A DNA stretch of 64,000 bases from Streptomyces sp. NL15-2K (GTDB taxonomy: Bacteria > Actinomycetota > Actinomycetes > Streptomycetales > Streptomycetaceae), in the NCBI RefSeq assembly GCF_030551255.1, contig NZ_CP130630.1, positions 7,483,501-7,547,500 on the forward strand, read 5' to 3'. The translations under genes and the position numbers were made by a program. Within the stretch, counting starts at the first letter, position 1; every line of letters begins with the position of its first letter. Of this stretch, positions 58,122 through 64,000 are shown one piece after another. Below the pieces are notes generated by a model. It was given only the letters and a program-made list of their open reading frames with translations, ran no database searches and was not told where the DNA came from.

Positions 58122-58313
58122 ATGAACGACGGCACGATCACTCTTCCCTGGCTCGTCATACGGCAGGACGACAGCGGCAATCGCTACCGCGTGGGCCGGT
58201 ACGCGACCCGGGCGGAGGCCCAGAAGATCGCGGACAGCCTCGACGGTCGCGGCCACAAACAGCTCTACTGGGTGGAGCGGATCGGGCAGAACGGCGTGAG
58301 CGCGGACGGCTGA
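58122..58313 (+). CDS. Small SPOR-domain-like protein
   Basis: A 63-residue protein (LPWLVIRQDDSGNRYRVGRYATRAEAQKIADSLDGRG) with the short betaalphabeta pattern found in SPOR-like proteins, which bind denuded peptidoglycan when exported. There is no signal peptide here, so its place of action is unclear. GGAGG precedes ATG 58122. Widely conserved in position after GntR-type genes in the genus, as far as I recall. Confidence 0.75.
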   Translation: MNDGTITLPWLVIRQDDSGNRYRVGRYATRAEAQKIADSLDGRGHKQLYWVERIGQNGVSADG

Positions 58314-58390
58314 CCCCACCACGCGCCGACCCGCTCCAAACTCCGGCCTTCCGGCTCCGGCCTTCCGGCTCTGGTCTTCCTGCTCCCGGC

Positions 58391-58620
58391 TGATGCCGGG
58401 CCTGCGACGGCGACCCGACCCGCGCATCCACCTGGTGGCCTGCGCCGGTCCTCGGGCTTCCCGGCTGATGCCGGGCCCGTGTCGGCCCTCGGGCTTGCCT
58501 GTTGATCCCGTGCGTGCCGGTCCGTGGGCTTTCCGGCTGATGCCGGGCCTGCGCCGATCCTCGGGCTTGCCCGCTGATCCCGCCCGTGCCGGTCCTCGGG
58601 TCCCGGCCGATCCGGCCCGC
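58391..58620. repeat. Minisatellite A: degenerate units of about 37 bp
   Basis: About six or seven units built on CCGGCTGATGCCGGGCCTGC plus a TCCTCGGGCTT segment. The TGAT core recurs at 58391, 58466, 58503, 58538 and 58575, with a degenerate copy near 58428, giving spacings of 33-38 bp. It lies between the SPOR gene and minisatellite B. No gene is supported here. Confidence 0.8.
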
Positions 58621-58624
58621 GACG

Positions 58625-59016
58625 CCCTTCCGGGCTTCCGGGCTTCCGCCCTTCCGGGCTTCCGGGCTTCCGGGCTTCCGCCCTTCCGGGCTTCCGCCCT
58701 TCCGGGCTCCCGCCCTTCCGGGCTCCCGCGCTCCCGGGCTCCCGCCCTTCCGGGCTCCCGCGCTCCCGCGCTCCCGCCCTTCCGGGCTCCCGGGCTCCCG
58801 CCCTTCCGGGCTCCCGGGCTCCCGGGCTCCCGGGCTCCCGCGCTCCCGCCCTTCCGGGCTCCCGGGCTCCCGGGCTCCCGCCCTTCCGGGCTCCCGGGCT
58901 CCCGGGCTCCCGGGCTCCCGGGCTCCCGCGCTCCCGCCCTTCCGGGCTCCCGCCCTTCCGGGCTCCCGCCCTTCCGGGCTCCCGGGCTCCCGGGCTCCCG
59001 CGCTCCCGCCCTCCCG
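58625..59016. repeat. Minisatellite B: about 49 copies of an 8-bp unit
   Basis: Nearly pure tandem octamers of form SCTYCCGS (mainly GCTCCCGG, GCTCCCGC, CCTTCCGG, GCTTCCGG). Variants are arranged in patches: GCTT forms at the left end, GCTC forms at the right. Long open frames cross it on both strands because the unit has few stop codons, but these encode only Arg/Pro/Gly/Ala/Ser repeats and I do not call them genes. It ends 13 bp before the Nudix start codon. Confidence 0.95.
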
Positions 59017-59021
59017 TAGGC
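59016..59021 (+). promoter_or_regulatory. Candidate -10 box of the Nudix gene at the minisatellite edge
   Basis: TAGGCT, eight bases before ATG 59030, with no ribosome site between, suggests a leaderless transcript. The -35 position falls inside minisatellite B, so repeat variation could alter promoter strength. Confidence 0.45.
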
Positions 59022-59029
59022 TCCGCCGC

Positions 59030-59434
59030 ATGACGGAACGGATCGTGGTCGTGGGGGCCGCCCTGCTCGACGGTGGCCGCCTGCTCGCCGCGCGCCGCAG
59101 TGCGCCCCCGGAGTTGGCGGGGCGCTGGGAGCTCCCCGGCGGCAAGGTCGAGTCGGGCGAGACGCCCGAAGCGGCGCTCGTGCGTGAGCTGCGCGAGGAA
59201 CTCGGAGTCGAGGCCGAGCCCGTCGAGCGTGTCCCGGGGGAGTGGCCCCTGAAGCCGCCGTACGTCCTGAAGGTGTGGACCGCGCGGCTGCTCGCCGGCT
59301 CCGGCGAACCCAAGCCCCTCCAGGACCACGACGCACTGCGCTGGCTCGCGCCGGACGAGATCTGGAGCGTGAACTGGCTGGACCAGGACGTGCCCGCCGT
59401 GCGCGAGGTGCTGGCGCGGCTGGGGCCTGTCTGA
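59030..59434 (+). CDS. Nudix hydrolase (MutT-like nucleotide pyrophosphohydrolase)
   Basis: A 134-residue MutT-type protein: [19 protein letters not shown], then the Nudix box [23 protein letters not shown] (residues about 37-59) with all metal-binding Glu residues. [19 protein letters not shown] is the usual C-terminal helix region. It should clean oxidised or non-canonical (d)NTPs. It probably uses a leaderless start at ATG 59030. The upstream region is entirely repeat DNA. Confidence 0.92.
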   Translation: MTERIVVVGAALLDGGRLLAARRSAPPELAGRWELPGGKVESGETPEAALVRELREELGVEAEPVERVPGEWPLKPPYVLKVWTARLLAGSGEPKPLQDHDALRWLAPDEIWSVNWLDQDVPAVREVLARLGPV

Positions 59435-59560
59435 CGGAGCCGGCCGACATGTCCGCCTGTGCTGATCACTCCGTACGCCGTTTGCGTCACAGTGCGCCAT
59501 CGAGCGCGGTACTGGCCACTCGATATCGGGTATGTGCCCATTAACCCCACGAAACCGGAC

Positions 59561-59995
59561 ATGGGGTTGATCCGGCCGGCCTGGGATGTGATCGGCGTGA
59601 TCGACACCGAAGGTGACCGCGCCGAGTGGACCTTCCCGGCGGACCCGGGCGCCGTACGCACCGCCCGCGCCGTCGTCCGCGGCCGGCTGCGCGACTGGAA
59701 CCTCGACAGCCTCGCCGACCTGGCGGCGTTGTTGGTCAGCGAACTGGTGACCAACTCCCTGCGGCACGCCACGGGCCCCATCGGCGTACGGCTGGTACGC
59801 CCCGCGGGCCTGAGCGGCGTCCTGCTGGTCGAGGTCTCGGACCCGCTGCCGGACCCGCCCCGCGAGCGCGTCGCCCGGCCCGACGACGAGGGCGGCCGCG
59901 GACTCCAACTGGTTGCCCATTCCTCGCGCCGCTGGGGCACCCGGCCGGGCGAGTCGGGCAAGACGGTGTGGTTCGAACTCGCGGTGCCGCCGTGA
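59561..59995 (+). CDS. Stand-alone HATPase_c (RsbW-like) regulatory ATPase
   Basis: A GHKL ATPase domain of about 144 residues: AEWTFPADPGAVRTARAVVRGRLRDWNLDSLADLAALLVSELVTNSLRHA (N box), VEVSDPLPDPP and DDEGGRGLQLV (G1) with WGTRPGESGKTVWFEL. Such anti-sigma/switch kinases are numerous in Streptomyces and pair with SpoIIE phosphatases such as the one downstream. ATG 59561 has no clear ribosome site; GTG 59459 in frame is an alternative start. Confidence 0.85.
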   Translation: MGLIRPAWDVIGVIDTEGDRAEWTFPADPGAVRTARAVVRGRLRDWNLDSLADLAALLVSELVTNSLRHATGPIGVRLVRPAGLSGVLLVEVSDPLPDPPRERVARPDDEGGRGLQLVAHSSRRWGTRPGESGKTVWFELAVPP

Positions 59996-60281
59996 GCCAA
60001 CTGCGGTACCGGGATGAAGGATCCGCCGCGAAAGGGCTGTACGTCCCCTTCCACACTGTCCAGCGATTGGTTCAGGCCAGTGGCGGTTGTGCGCCGGAGC
60101 GATTCGGCGACGTGTCCGCTGGTTAGAAGACTGTAGGTGTTGGCACGGTCCGGTCCAAAAACCATCGGGACCGTGCTGTGATCGTGAACACCGTGTTGTG
60201 CGGCGCCGTAGTGCTGGATACTGCGGGCAGCCGCCGCCGGTGACCGGTGCCGGACGCGGTGAGCTGGAGGGGACGGTTCGC

Positions 60282-62906
60282 GTGAGCGAGATACCAGCGA
60301 AGGCCACGGAGTCCGAGGACCCGTCGGACGGCGCGAGGGCTGGGGCCACGGGTGATGCCGTGGCGGAAGCCGCGTCGGGCGATGTGCCGCCCGCTGACGC
60401 CATGTGGCAGAGCAGTCCGCCCGGCTCCATCTACGACTACATCAAGGTCGCGTCCTTCTCGATCGGCCCCGACGGCCTGGTCGACCAGTGGAGCCTGCGC
60501 GCCGAACAGCTCTTCGGTATCGCCGCCGAGCACGCGGTCGGCATGGACCCCATCGAGGCGTTCATCGACCCCGACCTGCGCGAGCAGGGCCAGCGCAAGA
60601 TGGCGGAGATCCTGGACGGCCGGGAGTGGACCGGAGTCGTCCCCTTCCGGATGCCGGACACGGCGGACGGCGAGCGCGGCCAGCAAGGCCTCGCCGAGGT
60701 CTACGTCATGCCGACGCGGACCGAGGGCGGCGAGAAGGCCGCCGTCTGCATAGTCGTCGACGTCCGCACCCTGCGCAGCATCGAGACCGACCTCGCCGCC
60801 TCGCAGTCCATTTTCGGCCAATCTCCCTTCGGCTTCCTGCTCATCGACACCGATCTGCGGGTACGACGCGCCAACAAGCAGTTCGCCAGCACCTTCGGCG
60901 GCAGCCCCGACGACCACCGCGGCCGCGGCGTCCACGACTACCTCCAGCGCCCCGAGGCCGAGCGGGTCGCCGCGACCCTGCGCCGCGTGCTGGAAACCGG
61001 CAACTCCATCACGGACATGCACATCACGGGCTTCCTGCCGGGCTCGGAGGAGCGCCGCCACTGGTCCGTCAACCTCTACCGCGTGCACAGCGGTTCCGGC
61101 CGCCCCATCGGCATCGCCTGGCTCGGACTCGACATCACCTCCCGCCGCGCCGCCGCCCGCGAGGCCGCCGCCGCCCGGCGCAACCTCGCCCTCCTGAACG
61201 AGGCCGGCGCCCGCATCGGCAACTCCCTCGACCTGGAGACCACGGCCCGCGAACTCCTCGACGTAGTCGTTCCAGGCTTCTGCGACCTGGCCACCGTCGA
61301 CCTCTACCAGGGCCTCCTGGCCGGCGACGAGACCCCGCCGGGCCTGGCCGACGGCAGCGCGGAGCTACGCCGCGTCGCCTTCGCCAGCGCCGTCTCCGAC
61401 GCGCCCTTCACCGGCTCCGGCAAGCCGGTCGCGGTCGGCGCGGTCCACCACTACCCCTTCAACTCGCCCTGCGCGGACGCCCTGCGCACCGCCCGCCCGC
61501 GGTACGTCCCCGCCGAGGAGGGCGGCCTCGTCCAGTCCACGCTCGCCGTGCCGATGGTCGCCCACGACACGGTCGTAGGCCTTGCGCAGTTCTCCCGTAC
61601 GAAGGGCAGCGAGCCGTTCGGCGACCGGGACCGGGACCTGGCGGTGGAGTTGGCGGCGCGGGCCGCGGTCTGCATCGACAACGCCCGCCTGTACCGCCGC
61701 GAGCACGAACGAGCCCTGATACTGCAACGATCCCTGCTCCCGCCCGGCGACCCGGTGGCCTCCGGCCTCGACATCGCCTGCCGCTACCTGCCCGGCAACT
61801 CCTCCGCCGACCGGCCGAGCGAGGTCGGCGGCGACTGGTTCGACGTCATCGAACTGCCGGGCCACCGTACGGCGTTGGTGGTCGGGGACGTGATGGGCCG
61901 CGGCCTGCGGGCAGCGGTCGCGATGGGTGAACTCCGCTCCGCCGTACGAACGCTGGCGTTGCTGGACCTGGAACCGGCGGAGGTCCTCTCCGCGCTGGAC
62001 GAGATCGCACGCGGCCTGGGCGCCCCCGGCGGCGTCCAGCAGGCCACCCGCGCGGCCCGCCGCCCACGCGAGGCCGACCTGTCCGAGGTGTATTTGGCGA
62101 CCTGCGTGTACGCGGTCTACGACTCGGTGACGAGGCGCTGCACCTTCGCCAACGCGGGCCATCTGCCGCCGGTGCTGGTCGAGCCCGGCGAGACCGCCCT
62201 GATGCTCGACGTGCCGCCGGGCATGCCGCTCGGGGTGGGAGGCGAACCCTTCGAGGAGGTGGAGGTCGAACTCCCCGAGGGCGCTCTGCTCGCGCTCTAC
62301 ACGGATGGACTGGTCGAATCCCGCGACCATCCGCTGGACGAGGGCCTCCAGGCCTTCGTAGGGGCGCTGACGGACCCCGCCCGCCCCCTGGAGGACGTAT
62401 GCGACCACGTCCTCAACACCCTCGACACCCACCACGGCGAGGACGACATCGCGCTGCTGATGGCACGTGTACAGGGCCTGCCCGCCGACTCGGTCGGCGA
62501 CTGGACGCTGCCGCGGGAGCCGCGCAGCGTGGGCCGGGCGAGGGAGTACGCACGCGGGCAGTTGCTGTCGTGGGACCTCGAACCACTGGTCGACACAACG
62601 GAGTTGCTGGTCAGCGAGCTGGTGACGAATGCGCTGCGGTACGGGGAAGGTGAGATCAGGTTGCGGTTGCTGTTGGACCGCACCTTGGTGTGCGAGGTCT
62701 GGGACGCGGGCCTGGTCCAGCCGCGCCGCCGCCGCGCCCGCGACACGGACGAGGGAGGCCGCGGGCTGCAACTGGTCGGGCTTCTCAGCGCGGCGTGGGG
62801 GTCGCGGCGTACGCCGCGGGGGAAGACGGTGTGGTTCGAGCTGCCGTTGCCGGACGGGGGGAGCGGGATGGTGGATCCGGCGGAGGCGTTGTTGAGTTTG
62901 TTCTAG
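60282..62906 (+). CDS. SpoIIE-family PP2C phosphatase with PAS, GAF and HATPase domains
   Basis: An 874-residue multidomain signalling protein. Two PAS domains (about 45-165, SIYDYIKVASFSIGPDGLVDQW; and 175-285, SIFGQSPFGFLLIDTDLRVRRAN), a GAF domain (about 305-470), the SpoIIE/PP2C domain (about 490-715: EVGGDWFDVIEL, VVGDVMGRGLRAA, FANAGHLPPVL, LALYTDGLVE) and an RsbW-like HATPase (about 745-865: LLVSELVTNALRYGEG, DEGGRGLQLVGLL). Both phosphatase and kinase-like activities in one chain point to control of an anti-sigma/anti-anti-sigma switch. GGAGGGGA lies eight bases before GTG 60282. Confidence 0.93.
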   Translation: MSEIPAKATESEDPSDGARAGATGDAVAEAASGDVPPADAMWQSSPPGSIYDYIKVASFSIGPDGLVDQWSLRAEQLFGIAAEHAVGMDPIEAFIDPDLREQGQRKMAEILDGREWTGVVPFRMPDTADGERGQQGLAEVYVMPTRTEGGEKAAVCIVVDVRTLRSIETDLAASQSIFGQSPFGFLLIDTDLRVRRANKQFASTFGGSPDDHRGRGVHDYLQRPEAERVAATLRRVLETGNSITDMHITGFLPGSEERRHWSVNLYRVHSGSGRPIGIAWLGLDITSRRAAAREAAAARRNLALLNEAGARIGNSLDLETTARELLDVVVPGFCDLATVDLYQGLLAGDETPPGLADGSAELRRVAFASAVSDAPFTGSGKPVAVGAVHHYPFNSPCADALRTARPRYVPAEEGGLVQSTLAVPMVAHDTVVGLAQFSRTKGSEPFGDRDRDLAVELAARAAVCIDNARLYRREHERALILQRSLLPPGDPVASGLDIACRYLPGNSSADRPSEVGGDWFDVIELPGHRTALVVGDVMGRGLRAAVAMGELRSAVRTLALLDLEPAEVLSALDEIARGLGAPGGVQQATRAARRPREADLSEVYLATCVYAVYDSVTRRCTFANAGHLPPVLVEPGETALMLDVPPGMPLGVGGEPFEEVEVELPEGALLALYTDGLVESRDHPLDEGLQAFVGALTDPARPLEDVCDHVLNTLDTHHGEDDIALLMARVQGLPADSVGDWTLPREPRSVGRAREYARGQLLSWDLEPLVDTTELLVSELVTNALRYGEGEIRLRLLLDRTLVCEVWDAGLVQPRRRRARDTDEGGRGLQLVGLLSAAWGSRRTPRGKTVWFELPLPDGGSGMVDPAEALLSLF

Positions 62907-63458
62907 CCGGACGGCAGGGTCGTGCGCAGTGCTCCTGATGGCCTGTGGTTCCTTGGTGCGACTGGGTATCACGGGGTGGTGTTCAATGTGGTGCCATCAG
63001 GCTTTTGTAGCACTTTCCGGTGACTGTTCATCGTGAGGTGCGGGAGCGTGATGGTGCATTCGGTAGCGTGCGTGTCACTGCGAGGCCGGTGAGAGCAGCA
63101 GTCACGATTCCGGTCTCCTTGAGAATCCGCCCCGTGCCCAGGAAAGCGACGCGGGGTCCCCGCCCCGCCCGGGTCCACACCGGGCGGAAAGCGTCCGGCG
63201 GGGCGGATACCGCAGCCTCCGAATCGCCGCAGCCGGCGGCGCCGCAGGCGGCAGGTACCGCACACGATGAGCACCCGCACCGCACCCGGCGGCGACGGCC
63301 CACGGTCCCACGGCAGGCGTCCAAACCCCGCCCAGCACGACGGACCACTTCCCGGCATCCAGGAAAACCCTGGATCGTCCAGGGAACCTCAGCTCATCAG
63401 CGACGCTTGGACACAGGCCCCGGTGTCGCAACATCACGCGCCTCGTAGAGTGGCGGTG
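62907..63458. other. 552-bp intergenic region
   Basis: No convincing gene; open frames here give Arg/Pro-rich translations without motifs. A 9-bp inverted repeat, CCTGATGGC (62934-62942) and GCCATCAGG (62993-63001), follows the phosphatase gene and may be part of a terminator. A -10-like TAGAGT lies at its right end. Confidence 0.55.
63446..63451 (+). promoter_or_regulatory. Candidate -10 box of the last gene
   Basis: TAGAGT seven bases before ATG 63459 with no ribosome site between; suggests leaderless translation. No convincing -35 hexamer is seen. Confidence 0.4.
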
Positions 63459-64000
63459 ATGACATCAGACGACGCCCCCGACTCCAGCCTGCCCATGCTG
63501 ACCGCCGCGCAGGCCTCACACCTGCGGGCACTCGCCGCCCCGTACTTGCAGGACGGCCACGACCATCCCCTGCACAACCTGGCACACCAGTGCCGCGACG
63601 TGCCGGAGGAGCGCTGGCCCGACCTGGTCGCCGCGCACTTCGCGAGCCTGCGGCAGGCCAGTGGGGGCGGCGAGAGCGCCGAGGAACTGCTGCGCGGCGC
63701 ACACGCCCGGCTGCTCCCCACCGACTCACTCACCCCTGAACTCCTCAACGTGCTGCGTTACGCGCGTGAGGTGGCTGACGGACTCGTCTTCGCCTACGCC
63801 CTCGACGGGCCCACCAGCGTGCGGATCCTCACCGACATGGACGTGGAGCGCGCCGGGATCGAGGCCCTGGGAGACGCAGCGCGCGCGAACCTCGTGCGGG
63901 TGCCCGCCGAGCATGAGGAAGTGCCCATGGAGGGAGGGGCGATACTGCACTCCTTCTATGGCGACTCCCCGTTCGTCGCCAGCAAGGCGCTGTTCCTGGC
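63459..64000 (+). CDS. Unknown soluble protein, 5' part (runs off the window)
   Basis: From ATG 63459 the frame stays open to the window end (180 codons, no stop). I do not recognise the family. The translation is acidic and soluble: helical TAAQASHLRALAAPYLQDGH, then WPDLVAAHFASLRQA, ELLRGAHARLLP and a mixed VEVADGLVFAYALDGPTSVRILTDMD-like part, with no signal peptide or membrane segment. Codon bias (G/C at third positions) is typical of a real gene. Confidence 0.65.
   Translation, partial: MTSDDAPDSSLPMLTAAQASHLRALAAPYLQDGHDHPLHNLAHQCRDVPEERWPDLVAAHFASLRQASGGGESAEELLRGAHARLLPTDSLTPELLNVLRYAREVADGLVFAYALDGPTSVRILTDMDVERAGIEALGDAARANLVRVPAEHEEVPMEGGAILHSFYGDSPFVASKALFL

Noticed and set aside
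58391..59016. CRISPR array
   Set aside because: Repeats are contiguous with no unique spacers and units are 8 or about 37 bp; no cas genes nearby.
58156..60430. Long minus-strand open frames rich in [16 protein letters not shown] repeats
   Set aside because: They are translations of the octamer minisatellite with no start region or conserved domain; the strand also opposes the Nudix, HATPase and phosphatase genes.
62969..63448. Open frames of 129-142 codons in the gap before the last gene
   Set aside because: Arg/Pro/Thr-rich translations on both strands with no motifs and no good start signals.

Overview
The window looks like a chromosomal segment of a Streptomyces-type actinomycete. Evidence: very high G+C, GTG starts, GTGA/ATGA/TGATG gene overlaps, several probable leaderless genes, and typical lineage families (SpoIIE-type phosphatase with fused ATPase, lone HATPase regulator, DUF4190 protein, GntR and SPOR small protein, bacterial serpin). 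No rRNA, tRNA or CRISPR was seen. All calls rest on reading the sequence and translations; no database search was run.

Layout. 1-8.4 kb: the tail of a LacI regulator, a GH78 alpha-L-rhamnosidase, a VOC protein, and a coupled MMPL exporter / histidine kinase / response regulator operon. 9-22.6 kb: an aromatic catabolic island. Plus-strand genes (MFS permease, NTF2-like, FAD monooxygenase, ThDP enzyme, SDR, VOC) converge on a minus-strand set (2Fe-2S reductase, NTF2-like, aldehyde dehydrogenase, NTF2-like, maleylacetate reductase, hydroxyquinol 1,2-dioxygenase). Four copies or variants of one 17-bp operator, shared with an IclR gene in the middle, tie the two arms together. 22.8-25.2 kb: TetR and MarR regulators, two gene remnants and a DUF6069 membrane protein. 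25.2-28.7 kb: LysR plus pcaF-pcaI-pcaJ, which would take 3-oxoadipate to succinyl-CoA and acetyl-CoA. Read together: aromatic aldehyde to acid, oxidative hydroxylation to hydroxyquinol, ring cleavage to maleylacetate, reduction to 3-oxoadipate, then the central beta-ketoadipate steps. An IS5-type element sits exactly in the pcaJ stop codon.

29.9-35.7 kb: an NTF2-like/FAD monooxygenase pair with divergent TetR, and a MarR-controlled MFS exporter carrying three C-terminal beta-sandwich repeats. 35.8-48.3 kb: an XRE-cupin regulator and twelve plus-strand genes in two tightly coupled blocks: flavin reductase, MBL hydrolase, cytosine-deaminase-like amidohydrolase; then a ThiY/NMT1-type ABC transporter, FAD-linked oxidase, creatininase, cupin, AtzH-amidase fusion, isochorismatase-like hydrolase and formamidase. 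Both blocks are preceded by the same palindrome. This looks like a pathway for uptake and stepwise C-N hydrolysis of an unidentified nitrogen heterocycle, and is my best candidate for an undescribed system.

48.3-64 kb: a YoeB toxin-antitoxin pair, LysR/SDR, a multidomain protein with immunity-type modules, a methyltransferase, a serpin, a DUF4190 protein, a GntR regulator, a SPOR protein, two adjoining minisatellites in front of a Nudix gene, two HATPase regulators and a truncated unknown gene.

A recurring oddity is the 19-21 bp tandem duplication lying over the stop codon of three unrelated genes (VOC at 4.1 kb, aldehyde dehydrogenase at 19.4 kb, TetR at 32.3 kb).
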